From Blastocladiella britannica (lineage: Eukaryota; Blastocladiomycota; Blastocladiomycetes; Blastocladiales; Blastocladiaceae): 33,322 nt of DNA. The notes beneath the pieces are model-generated. The model saw only the letters and a list, made by a program, of their open reading frames with translations. It did no database searches and was not told the DNA's origin. The translations under genes and the position numbers were made by a program. Location: assembly GCA_025349905.2 (NCBI GenBank), contig MU624666.1, positions 1-33,322 of the forward strand, in the 5' to 3' direction. This document shows, one piece after another, positions 11,392 through 21,689 of the stretch. Position 1 is the stretch's first letter. Every line of letters starts with the position of its first letter.

Positions 11392-12980
11392 TTACCAGAT
11401 GTTGGCCACCACCTGCGCACGAAGCACGACCTGACCCGTGGCCTCGTCAATCCATCCCGGGAACACCACCGCGTCGACCACGGGCTCGCCAAAGTCTTCG
11501 GGGCGGGCCGACCCGTCGGTCGGGTAGCTCGCAAGCGCGTGGTACACCAGCATGGTCTCGGGGTCGACGGGCGACCCGACCGTGGGCACAATCAGGTCGA
11601 CGGTGGGTGCGGCAGTGTTGATGCGGCGCAGGACATCGGCGGCGGCCGAGGCCAGTTCCGACACGTCGGGAGCAACGGGCGTGCCCATTTCCAGGTGCAC
11701 CAGGATCTGAGTGCAGCGGGCGACAATCTGGCGGGCACGTGACGTGCGCACGGCCGCGGCCGCGTCCAGGCCCATGGCCAGCGGGGAACCCGAGGGCGTG
11801 TTGGACGACCGGGTAGCGTCGCGGCGCACCATGTCCTCGAGCTGCGCAAACACGTGCTGCCATGCGTCGGCCAGCTGGCTCATGGACTCGGGCGCGAACC
11901 CGGGGGCGGACCCGAACGCAGACACTGCCGACCCAGCCGCAACACCCATGCCCACGAGCGACGAAGACGACGCCAACCGCGACGACGAGAACGACGCGCG
12001 CGGCGACGGCCGGTAGCTCGACTTGCCAAACCCCTTGGGCGTGTTCGACACCTTGGACCGCACCGACGACGCGCTGTCCGAGACCGCACTGCTGTCGTCC
12101 AACAGCGACGCCACCGAAATCACGCGCGCCATCGCTGGCGACGGAGGCATACCCCCGTCCTCGCCATACAGGTCCGCCAGCGTCGTGTCGGACCCGCCGT
12201 TGCGCACTGAACCACGGAGCGAGCCCTCGCGCGCGGCGGCACCCATGAACTTGCCGTTGGCGCCCACCTGCGACCCGCCGCGGTTGGCTGCCACCGCCAT
12301 GGGGCCGGCGCTCGCGTAGCCGGTGCTAGGCACGCCGCGGTACTGCTGCTGAGCAGCGATAATCTCGGCGTCCTCGCGCTTCTTCTTGCGCCAGATAACA
12401 AAGAGGCCCTGTTGTATTATTTTTCAAGGTAAGTGATACTGTTTGTGGGACTCCTTTTTGAGCCATGCCAAAAATACTGTCTTTTTCCGTTGCTGCTGTT
12501 ACTGTTGCTGCTGCCAACACAATGCAGTCCAACCATAATGAAAAAAATAAAAATAAAAGAACGAACCGCAAAGACAAACAGAAGCACCGCGCCACCGAGA
12601 ATGCCGGCAATAATGTACCCGACCTGGCTGCCGGACAGTCCGCTCTTGGAATCGGCAGCCGAAGACGACGAGCCGTTGGTGGCACCGGGGGTCGGCGTCA
12701 TGGTCATGGCAGTCGGGAACGTGAGCGGAACCGACGCCTGGGTGCCAGTTTGCGCGACCGTGCCACCGACAAGGCCACCACCACCCGCGCCATTTACGGG
12801 CGTCGCGGCAGGCACCACCGGAAGGACCGAGGTCACAATGACAGGGACGACGGTCGGGACCACCGGCGTGGGCGTGGGAACCACTGGCGTCGGAACCACC
12901 GGAGTCGGGAGCACCGGAGTCGGGGTTGGGATGGCCACGGTCGGGGTGCCAATCACGGGCGTGACAGTAGGGGTAGACAT
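11392..12980 (-). CDS. orphan single-pass membrane protein with Thr/Pro-rich ectodomain
   Basis: Exons 12980-12567 and 12408-11392, joined in phase 0 across a 158-nt intron, give 476 aa. I recognise no family. Residues ~1-60 are a Thr/Pro/Val repeat (PTPVVPTPVVPTPTPVVPT), then Gly/Thr/Ser-rich linker. One membrane segment (VGYIIAGILGGAVLLFVFAG) spans the exon junction and ends in WRKKKRED, a clear stop-transfer. There is no N-terminal signal peptide, so an N-outside, C-inside (type III) insertion is inferred from the positive charges. The ~330-residue inner part is Ser-rich, then has a probably folded end (ARQIVARCTQILVHLEM ... FGEPVVDAVVFPGW). A mucin-like stalk plus a single span is typical of fungal wall sensors and adhesion proteins; that role is speculative. 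Confidence 0.75.
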
Positions 12981-13384
12981 GTTTTTTAATAAGCTATGCC
13001 AATTGCAATTGTATGGAAAGCAGGGTGGTGCAAGGAATTATGCAATACAATGGACGTGTGTGAAGAGAGATTTTGAAAACCGTTGTTTCGAGGTGCGTTG
13101 CAGGTAAATTTATCCGTTGAAGAGAGCTTCGAAATACTTAAGAGCACCGTCGTATGCTACGCGTCCGCGGCGGCCGGTCCTTGCGCTGCGTATAGCGTAG
13201 TTCGGTCGGCTCGTCCGTTGTTTGTTGTTGGGTTGGAATGCGTGTGGCTAAAAATACTAAGCAACGCAGCCACTGCTCCGCAGCATGTTGACGAAGCTTG
13301 TTTGTGCTTCCATTTCCCACGGCATCAATTCCCATAATCAGATCATCACTCTTCGGTGCCACAATACATACACGATATAAAAAC
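12981..13384. promoter_or_regulatory. divergent promoter between the orphan membrane protein and UMP-CMP kinase genes
   Basis: About 400 bp without a supportable gene. It separates two divergent start codons, so it should hold both promoters. A TATAAA at 13376-13381 ends only three bases before the kinase ATG. Open frames on both strands here lack family signatures. Confidence 0.5.
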
Positions 13385-14355
13385 ATGTTTGCTCGCAGTA
13401 GTAGCCGCGCCCTGTTTGCCACCGCCCGCCGCAACGCTGCCGTGCCGACTGCCACCCTGCGCCGCACGATGGCCAGCGAGGCGTCGTCTTCTTCGGGCTC
13501 GTCGTCCAAATGGCTGATTGGCGCGGCGGCGCTTGCCAGTGCCGGCGGTGTCTACTTGTACCTGGACTCGTCCAAGACCAAGAAGGTGCATATTATTACT
13601 GCCAATGCCAAGGCGGGTCTGCCGGCCGGGTCCAAGTTTGCCACCAAGCCGACCGTGATCTTTGTTCTTGGTATGTATACGTTATATGTTGTATCATACT
13701 TTCCAAGAGTACAATATTGATAAAAGGATAATAGGCGGCCCCGGAGCCGGCAAGGGCACCCAGTGTGCGCGTCTGGTTGACGACTACGATTTTGTGCACC
13801 TGTCGGCGGGCGATCTGCTTCGTGACGAGCGCAACCGCGCCGGGTCGCAGGTGGGCGAGCTCATCAACAGCTACATCAAGGAGGGCAAGATTGTGCCGAT
13901 GGAGATCACCATCTCGCTCCTGGAGGCGGCGATGCTGGCGTCGGGGAAGGACCGGTTCCTGATTGACGGGTTCCCGCGCAAGATGGACCAGGCCGACGCG
14001 TTCGAGGACACGGTGGCCCGCGCCGACTTTATCCTGTACTTTGAGTGCCCCGAGGAGGAGATGCTCAAGCGGCTGCTCAAGCGCGGGGAGACGTCGGGAC
14101 GCGTCGACGACAACTTGGAGTCGATTCGCAAGCGGTTTGTGACGTTCACCGAGACATCGTTCCCGGTGATTGCCAAGTACGTCCTTTGTTTCCTTTTTTC
14201 TTTTTTCGATATCGAATTGACTTGAATACGAAAAAAAAAAAAGGTACGAGACGCTCAACAAGGTCCACCAAGTGTCGTGCATCGATACCCCAGATGCGGT
14301 CTACTCGCAAGTGCGCGCCATTTTTGACAAGATGTTTGCCGAGCAAAAGCAATAA
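13385..14355 (+). CDS. URA6: UMP-CMP kinase with N-terminal targeting/anchor extension
   Basis: Exons 13385-13670, 13735-14176 and 14244-14355 give 279 aa. It phosphorylates UMP and CMP to the diphosphates using ATP. The catalytic part has the P-loop GGPGAGKGTQC, the NMP-binding HLSAGDLLRDE, DGFPRKMDQ, and the LID RGETSGRVDDN; this set and the compact LID are typical of UMP-CMP kinases, not adenylate kinases. Intron 1 splits the first glycine codon of the P-loop. Compared with a ~195-aa core there are ~90 extra N-terminal residues: a basic, Arg/Ser/Ala-rich start (MFARSSSRALFATARRNAA) like a mitochondrial presequence, and a hydrophobic stretch (WLIGAAALASAGGVYLYL). Membrane-tethered mitochondrial location is inference. 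The stop codon overlaps an AATAAA and lies 18 bp from the convergent gene. Confidence 0.93.
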
Positions 14356-14373
14356 AGTTTTTACATTTGAGAG

Positions 14374-15291
14374 TTAACGCCGCATGGAAGACTCTGACAG
14401 CTCGGGAAGGGCAGGGAGAGGAGGGATAGGGACGGCCAGACCACCACCACCATTGACATGGTCGTGTTGTACAAGGGACGCCAAACTCGAGACGGGGAAT
14501 GCGCGTCCAGTGGCCCGCAGTGCATCCGACAAGTCCGCGGCCATTTCGGCAATGCTTGCGCACGCGACGGGAGCTGTGGCCAGCAGGAACGGGAGCCGCA
14601 GCTCCGCCAGCTCGTCGCCGGCCATCATATTGTCGGCCTCGACCCGCTTAATCTCCAGCGCCAGCGCATTCAGGACCGCCAGCGACTGCTGGTATGCGTA
14701 CAGGTCCTTGGTGCGGTTCTTGCGGGTCTTGGCGGCCGCCGACTCGGCCGCACGCAGGTCCTTGGCCAGCGCGTCGAGCGTGCGCTCGTTGGCGCGCTGC
14801 CGTTCCACCGCACGCGCGTGCACCTCCTCGACGTCAGTGACCAGCGGCGACTCGATAGAGTTGGCCAGTGCGGTGCCCAAAGCGCCATGGGTGCGGGCCA
14901 GGAGCCCAGCAACTGCTGTCCATGCGGCCAGGTCCGCCTCCTCGGCCGCCGAGAGCTCGCGCGCCGACGTGCGGCACCCGCGCATCGACGACAGCACCCG
15001 CTGTAAGGTTTCGGCGGCGTTCGACACCAGCTGCACTGCCGACCGCAAGTCGCGCACTGCGCGCGTGTAGTCGGCGTACTGGACCAAGTGAAGGCGAGGG
15101 ACGCCAGCCCCCGGGAGCATCAGCGACGCCGAGACGCTCGAGTTGAACATGGACGGGCGCGGGCCGCCGGCAGAGTGGGCAGAGCCGCCAGCGGTGGCAG
15201 CGGCATTGCTGCTTGGGGTTGCGAAACTGCTGTCGGACGAGTCGGAGCGCGAGAAGGTGCGTGCCAGCGAGGACTGGAGCGATGAAATCAT
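14374..15291 (-). CDS. BAR-like helical protein (possibly Ivy1-like)
   Basis: A single uninterrupted frame of 305 aa. After a Ser-rich N-terminus (~60 residues) comes a long, charged helical region: YADYTRAVRDLRSAVQLVS, then LLARTHGALGTALANSIESP, VHARAVERQRANERTLDALA, and KTRKNRTKDLYAYQQSLAVL. The order (YxxY-type opening helix, a mid helix ending IExPL, then a Lys/Arg-rich helix) resembles BAR/F-BAR-type membrane-curving dimers, and the IExPL region recalls the yeast phospholipid-binding protein Ivy1. This is by eye only; a plain coiled-coil protein is the alternative. The C-terminus is Gly/Pro-rich (GGGGLAVPIPPLPALPE). The gene is divergent from the RhoGEF gene across 138 bp. Confidence 0.6.
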   Translation of the reverse strand: MISSLQSSLARTFSRSDSSDSSFATPSSNAAATAGGSAHSAGGPRPSMFNSSVSASLMLPGAGVPRLHLVQYADYTRAVRDLRSAVQLVSNAAETLQRVLSSMRGCRTSARELSAAEEADLAAWTAVAGLLARTHGALGTALANSIESPLVTDVEEVHARAVERQRANERTLDALAKDLRAAESAAAKTRKNRTKDLYAYQQSLAVLNALALEIKRVEADNMMAGDELAELRLPFLLATAPVACASIAEMAADLSDALRATGRAFPVSSLASLVQHDHVNGGGGLAVPIPPLPALPELSESSMRR

Positions 15292-15429
15292 TTTCTAAGT
15301 ATGCGCCTGTATATTTCAGCAGTGGTTAGTTGGTTGATTGGTTATTATCGAGAGTTTTTTTTTTCTTTTTTCCGGCAAAGTGTGGCAGGACTGGCACCGG
15401 CCAAAATGCATTAAGTCTCTTTTGAAAAA

Positions 15430-18400
15430 ATGCACCCGAAAATGCTACCATTACGGCCCCAATCTGCGGCCACCACCAACTACCCTCAGCGCTGGTCTGC
15501 ACACCCACCACCGCCGCTCTTGCTGCCCCCTCCGCCCTTGCTGCCATTGCCCACTTTGCCCACTTTGCCCACTTTGCAATCACCGCCGTCCAAGGAAAAG
15601 CCTCTGACCACCGACGACCAATTACGCTATGCCTTACACGAGCTGGTCTGTGGAGAGCGCGACTATGCCCGGCACTTAACCGCCCTCGCCAAGGTGCGCT
15701 TTTTTCTTCCACTTTCACGTTTTTCCTTTCCCAAGAATTCGGGCACCCATATTCACCCTTGTCTCCCCTTACATAAAAACTACCCGGACTGGCTATTGCT
15801 TGATTGCTTGGTTACTACTTGGTTTTTCCGGGCTACTTGGTTATTACGTGCAATAGACTCTGCCTGCATTTCTGGAACGCGTGCATGGCTGGGCCGACCA
15901 TTTCGCTGCATCGCGGCCGCACACGCACGCGACGCTGGAACCCGCGGACCTGGTTCTCGCCATTCGCAGCTTGCCTGACCTGGTGCGCCTGCACTCCGCC
16001 CTGGCCCGAGCCTTATCGGATGCCGAGTCTGCGAATCCTAATCCGGTGGCAGCCGCACATCACGCCGCCCTCGCGTTTCTCGACACTGTGCGCGCATCGC
16101 ACCCACGCGCGGCCGCCGCGTACGCCGAATACTGTGGACCGCACGCCGAGGCCATGGCGGGTTGGGCGCGGGCACTGGACGCGCTGACCTGGATCGCTCC
16201 CCTCGGCGCACCACCTGCCGTCACGCCTGCTGCCATTGTCGCCGACCAGTTTGTGGCTCCCGTGCTGGCGGCCGCGGCGGCTCCCGGGCAGCAACATGGG
16301 GACGACGACAATGACCATGATGTCGCCTGTTCGGACGAGCATTGTGAGCGAGGGCCGGTAGCACGCGCTGCCCGCCATGTGCGGTCGTCGGCCGAGGCGT
16401 TGTTGGCGCTCCCCGTCCAGCGCATCACCCGCTACCAGCTGCTGTGGGATGCGGTCGCACATGCCCTCGTACGTACCGTCCCCAACGCGCACTCGGTCGC
16501 GATACCGGCCGTGGACCGCGCCGCCGCCGTGGCTCGCGACCTGGCTCTAGCCGTGGATGCTGCTCGCTCGCAGTACGAGGCACGCAGCCGCGCGAGCGCC
16601 TTTTGGGCCGCCGCCACCCTCGCGCCGCTGGTCACCAGCTCCGTGTCCCCCCCTTTCTCGTCGATTGCTCCCGGCGGAGGCGGCAGCGGCGCTGGATACA
16701 GCCGCCCCATTTCCATGGCATCGTGGGCCAGCTCGTCACGCCCTAGTGCCGAAGCAGACATTTCACATCAGCACCCGCCACTGCGCCCGCCATCTCGTCC
16801 CCCATCGCGCTCTCGGGACCACGAGCGCGAGCGCCGAGCCCTCTCCAATCCACCACCGCCGCCACCACGCGCAGCCTCTCCTTTTGACGGATTCGTCGCC
16901 GCCCCCAACGGCGGAAGCACCCTGCCGCGCACGGGTGGCCTCGCTGCGACGGTCCTCCACGCCGCACTGGATGCGCAGATGCCCGACCACCGCGCCACTC
17001 TGGCCCACCTGGTGCGCGCTGGGAGCGCTGCTGCCGAGGCCAGCATGGCCCGCTGGTGGAGAGTGGTTCGCGTTTCATCCTCTTTGGGCACCCATGCCGC
17101 TGGCCGCACGAGCCGTTGGGATGCTAGCGAGGCGTCGCTCACCCCGCTCGAGTTTGGATCCCCTGATGGCCCCGACCAGCTCCGCCTGGTGCTGGCATCG
17201 GGCCTGTCGATGGAAGCGGCCATTTCATTTGTTGACTGCGGCGACAGTGATCCCAATTCCGATAATCGCGCGGCAACACTACCACGGCTCACGCGCGCAG
17301 CTACCTCCCTGTCGCTCGCGGGACTTGGCCAGGGCCATCGCGGCTCGTTTTTGCTAGGCGGCAGCAAGTCAGTCGTGGACATGCCCACCTTGGCCTTGGC
17401 GGACGCCGTCGCGCGCCGCTCGCCCGCTGCCGCCAACGCCACCACTGGGCTGCGGCCCTTCTCGTTGGCGCTCTCGAGCGCGTCGCTCACGTCGCTCGCG
17501 GGGATCGCTGCTCTGGACGCGGCCGAGATCCACGAGCGCGCGCACGCGGCGATTTTCGCGACCATGCCGCCGCTGCCACGCCCGTTACCGCCACCCACCG
17601 AGGCTTCATCCATGGACGCGTCGCCCAACAAGCGCCGTGCAACTTCTCAACCGCCGCCAGTGCTGACACGCTTTGCCACCCTTGATAGGATTCCTCCCCC
17701 TCCTCCTCAATTGACTATCGATACGTTGATTCCGCAAACGTCCAGCAGTGGCACTGCGGATATGAGTGAATGGCCAACACTCGATAGCATGCAGAGTTAC
17801 GACTCGGGGATCGTCTCGAGCCGCACTCCTCCTGCTGCTGCCACGCTCCCGCAGATGCCGTCTCCGCCCAACACCGCCACCACTGTCACATCGGGCACCA
17901 TGGTGCACTACTTCGGGCTGTTTTTGTTTTCGGACGGGCTCTTGGTGGCGGCCTTGCCGGCGAGCCCTGGCTCAAAGCGCAAAGGAAGCGGCGAATCTAT
18001 ACACCCACCCGAGCAACGTCAACAACACCAAGTTCGTTTTGCGTGGCAGCTCCAGGACACTCGCGCGCGGGTCTACGAGCTTCCTGTCGACAACAAAGGT
18101 ACTCATCATTTCATCATTATCTTTTGAAGATCATTTCCTCATCACGGCGTCCATATACCAGGCCCAAATGGCGCAAAACGATACGGATTCCGCCTAGCGC
18201 TCAGCGGCGAGTCGTCGGTCGATTTTTTCGCTCGCTCAAAGCACACACGGAATGCGTGGCTCAAGGAACTGTACTTGATCATTCAGGGCACCGCTCCCAC
18301 TCGGGTCGACGATGCGACCAGCTCGCCGTATGGAACCCACCGCGCGCGCTCGGCCGCGTCCATGAGCTTGTACTCGTCTAATGCGTCGCTCGGGTCCCCG

Positions 18401-20296
18401 ACCATGTCCTTACTGACGCATTCTCCAATCGCCACGCCGCTCAACTCGCCGCCCATGGTGGGGCTATGCAGAGTCCCAGCGGGCAGTGGTAGTGGCGCGG
18501 TCCAGGATTCGGGGACAATGCTGGACATGCGGGCGCCTTTGCGGTACACGCCGCCCAACTCGCCGAGCCTCGCGCCGCTCGTGCTCCCGATGCCTGCAAT
18601 CTCCTTGGACTCGCCCAGCTCCCCCACCACGACTACTCCGCCTGGCGCATTTGTCAACCCTACCTTTTGGGAAATCCCATTTGCGCCGGCCAACACGCAA
18701 TCCATGACGCTCCCGCGCTCGTCTTCCCTGGCGCCGTGGTCCGGAACCGCGGATGTCGACAACACCAGTGGCATCGTTTTTGGTCTTCCAGAGAAAATGG
18801 ACGCTGCCCCCCAATCGGCGGCAGCATCGGCCAAGAGCAAGCGCGCGTCTCGCATGTGGCAAGGGATTGCGCGAGCGGTGACGCTGCGCCGGCCCAACAG
18901 CAACGATGCCACGAACGCGTCCACGGCCCGGTCGGGATGGGAGGGCGCCGCCCAAGTCGACTTGGCATTTGCGCAACTGTTTTCCTACATTCCGGCGCGC
19001 GCGGTTCCTCCGCCGCAGACGCCTCCGCCGCTCCAGCACGCCGAGCACGGTCCCTCCCTAGACCTTGCCCTGCAGCAGCCTCCACCAGTGCCGTCCTTCA
19101 ACCGTCACGCACTTTCGGTTCGCGGTCACGACGACGATGAAACGGCAGCAGCAGCAGCACTTGCGCGGATCGCGAGCGCTGTGGACCTTGCGCTCAAGCA
19201 GTATGGCGAGCCGCTGCCCATGATCCATCCCATGTCGCCTCCTCCTCCACCTCCAGCTCCTGCTCCAGTTTCTGCACTCGTTCCGGCCGCGTCTCCGCCG
19301 CGCCCTCAGCAGTTGGGTGCAGAGTACGGCGTTCCTCTGGCGGTGCCCGTGGAGCACATTTCAGAACTGCCGACCTCCAGCGCGGTGACCCCACCGGCAG
19401 CATGGGACGACTTGTTCAGTCGCGATAGCGACGATGCTGAAGAAGAGGACGAGGAAGACGATGGCATTTTGTTAACGCTTGGTGGCCGCAGCCGTCCTGA
19501 TGTCCCCACCGCTGCACCGCCAAAACCATCGCCTCGGCCCACCAAGTTGGTATCCGTCCCGCCCCGTAGCTCGTCGTTCTCGTCGTCCTCCATGTCATCG
19601 CCAGCGACATCCACCGTGCGCCTGGGCGCCGGAAGCGCGGTCGGGTCGTCGCGCATGTCGGTGCTCGTCGCGCAGCAACGGGCGGTAACGACAGTGGCGG
19701 CGCCCGCGCGCCGCGACTCGCTCGCATTCGATGCTGACCGCGCCGCGTTCCTTCCATGGCCAACGCTGTCGTCGTCCGCTCGAGGACCGTCGAGTGTCCA
19801 GAGCGAGCTCATTCGTCCAAGAACCGCCACCCATGGACCGTCGTTGTTATCCGTCACAGAAAGCGTCCAGGCGGAGCTGGTGGTGGGTCTTGTACCGCAG
19901 CCGCCGCCGGTCCCGCCAAAGTCCGCTCGCCACAGCCGCCGCCTCGGTCTTTTACAACAACAACAATCCGCTGGCGTGGCAGAGGCGCCTCGTCCTCGTG
20001 CTGGAACCATGCCGGCCGTGATGCCACAGCGCGAACTAGACGAGCGCTCTCATTTGGAGATCGGATCGCCAATGAAAACAGCGGCAGCACCACCACCGCC
20101 ACCACCAGCGTCGATATCCGGGTCGAAATCGGGCGGCGGCGGACTGCGCCGAACCATGGCCAAGTGGCGCGACTCGTGGCGGTCTTCCAACTGGGATATG
20201 ACGCTGACTCGGTCCAACGCGTCGACCGGCAGTGTTTTGAGTAGGAGCAACATGAGTACCACCAGCAGTCGGGCATATACCAGCCAGCAGTTGTAA
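15430..20296 (+). CDS. Dbl-family RhoGEF with DH and split PH-like domain
   Basis: Exons 15430-15693, 15857-18098 and 18162-20296 give 1546 aa. The DH domain starts after a Pro-rich lead (~residue 62; LHELVCGERDYARHLTALAK) and crosses the 163-nt intron (TLPAFLERVHGWADHF); its signature LLALPVQRITRYQLLWD lies at ~270. Such domains load GTP onto Rho/Rac/Cdc42 GTPases. A PH-like C-terminal half follows at ~770-875 (MVHYFGLFLFSDGLLVAALP, GFRLALSGESSVDFF, HTRNAWLKELYLIIQG), separated from the DH by a ~400-residue Ser/Pro/Ala-rich insert. The last ~670 residues are low-complexity with poly-Pro, an acidic run (EEEDEEDD) and many Ser, probably phosphorylated and scaffold-like (inference). Which GTPase it activates is not visible. 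A downstream gene starts just 77 bp after the stop. Confidence 0.87.
15550..15576 (+). repeat. 9-bp coding repeat, three perfect copies
   Basis: cccactttg occurs three times in tandem and encodes the LPTLPTLPT stretch of the RhoGEF N-terminus. Identical third positions suggest recent slippage. Confidence 0.85.
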
Positions 20297-20373
20297 CACT
20301 TGGAGACTTGGAGTGGAGTGAAATGTAAATGTACTGCTTTTCCATGGTCCTCATTTCCCAACATCAACAAAAA

Positions 20374-21651
20374 ATGATCGTGGACTTTGGCGATGCCGTC
20401 TTGCGCGACTACGATGAGACCAAAAAGCTGCGATCAAAGCTAGCCGAGGCAGAGCAAGTTGCCATGGTGCTGGTGGGCGAGATGCACGCTCAGAATCGCA
20501 CGATCCTCGAGCTCCAGGTAACCACTTTACACCACCACCCGAACAAATCACCCGGACTGAAATGTGAAAATCCACAGGGAAAGCTCCGCACCAAAATCTT
20601 CACGCACCTGTGCGACCTGTCCGTCGAAGACCTCGCCCCTCCCGACGACACCGTGATCCACGGCGCCAGTGCCGCGGGCCTCTACTCGCTGACCCCCGAA
20701 TCGCTCGTGGTCCTGGTCCTGAAAAAGGAAGCTACCGTGCAAGCGCTGGTGCGGCGAGTGTTTGCGCTCAAGCGCGAGCGCGACAACTGGATGTTGCGGT
20801 CCTCGGAGCTGGAACGCGCATTGGGACGGCCCAAAGATCCCGAATGGTGTCACGATCCGCCGGTTCGACAGGGCGTGCATATGGATATCGCACAGTGGGT
20901 ATTTGCGGACCGGTCGTCCGAAGGGATTGCACGGGCCACGAATCGGATTGTTTTGGCGACCTCCGAGGCTGCAGCACGGGAGGTGGCGCCTCTAAAGCCC
21001 TTGAAGTACTCACACAAGGACCGGATGCAGGCGTGGACCGCGGATCCGGTCGATTGCTTGCCGCACCCGGTGGTGACTCCAGCAGCGATGGTTGACGACG
21101 ATAGCGGCCGCTGCCGTGTCGGCTCCTGGCAGTTTTCCGCGTCCGAGGATGATGAAGTTGACAACAACGTGGATGCTAACACCCACCTTCGCCGCCAGTG
21201 CCTGGCAAAGACTCTGGCCGCTCCAGTCATGGCGGCCGTGGGCCAAGAAGGCGATCTTGGACCTGAAAAACCGGTGCCGCGCAGACCACGCACTGCCTCA
21301 TCCAGTCTTCGCCATCCTCATGGTAACTCTGTTGTCGAAAAGGACGACGATGATGTGGTCGACCCTGCGTTTTGGCTCCCAGACGGCCCTACCAACTCGA
21401 CAGCTATATCGGCCAATAGCCTCATCAATCTGCATCCGGATGCCAAGTTGCCGGGCACAGTTGGGCCGCGGTCGCTGGTCAAACTGCGCAAGGAACTCCA
21501 AGACAGGTCGCTTGCGAACCAGGACCTCGTTGACGCGCTGGTAAACGAAAAGCGCGCACGGCAAGCAGAGAAACAGCAAGATGCCGCCCACATCCGTGCC
21601 CTGGCCATGACGGTCCAGCGATGTCGCCGGGAGGGACTTGCTGGGATTTGA
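20374..21651 (+). CDS. orphan coiled-coil protein
   Basis: The open frame runs through a probable 60-nt intron (20518-20577) that is a multiple of three and stop-free. Spliced length is 405 aa, unspliced 425 aa. I recognise no family. The N-terminus is helical (VLRDYDETKKLRSKLAEAEQ), then comes LRTKIFTHLCDLSVEDLAPP, a helical pair (LVVLVLKKEATVQALVRRVF, ALKRERDNWMLRSSELERAL), a disordered acidic middle, and a final coiled coil (LVKLRKELQDRSLANQDLVD). A scaffold or cytoskeletal role would fit but is not shown. The ATG at 20374 is chosen for its AAAA context; an in-frame ATG at 20329 exists and would leave only 32 bp after the RhoGEF stop. Confidence 0.7.
   Translation: MIVDFGDAVLRDYDETKKLRSKLAEAEQVAMVLVGEMHAQNRTILELQVTTLHHHPNKSPGLKCENPQGKLRTKIFTHLCDLSVEDLAPPDDTVIHGASAAGLYSLTPESLVVLVLKKEATVQALVRRVFALKRERDNWMLRSSELERALGRPKDPEWCHDPPVRQGVHMDIAQWVFADRSSEGIARATNRIVLATSEAAAREVAPLKPLKYSHKDRMQAWTADPVDCLPHPVVTPAAMVDDDSGRCRVGSWQFSASEDDEVDNNVDANTHLRRQCLAKTLAAPVMAAVGQEGDLGPEKPVPRRPRTASSSLRHPHGNSVVEKDDDDVVDPAFWLPDGPTNSTAISANSLINLHPDAKLPGTVGPRSLVKLRKELQDRSLANQDLVDALVNEKRARQAEKQQDAAHIRALAMTVQRCRREGLAGI
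20518..20577 (+). other. probable 60-nt intron, stop-free and a multiple of three
   Basis: GT at 20518 and AG (ccacag) at 20577 flank a 60-nt AC-rich segment with a possible branch site (actgaaa). Removing it joins ILELQ to GKLRTKIF; retaining it inserts 20 residues rich in His, Pro and Thr without a stop. Its size matches neighbouring introns, but its donor GTAACC is one of only two of 28 lacking a pyrimidine at +4. Confidence 0.6.
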
Positions 21652-21689
21652 ATCCTACCTCTTTTTTTTTGGAACGCACGAAAAAAAAT

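Noticed and set aside
8536..13130. Twelve-base string GAAGAGAGCTTC at 8536-8547 and 13119-13130, both in promoters
   Set aside because: Repeats of this length are expected several times by chance in a window of this size. Only the flanking GAAG/CTTC is symmetric.
21630..21670. tRNA-like B-box (gggatttgaatcc) followed by a T run
   Set aside because: Flanking bases do not form a 5-bp T-stem, no A-box or anticodon arm lies upstream at the right distance, and the stretch overlaps the end of a coding frame.
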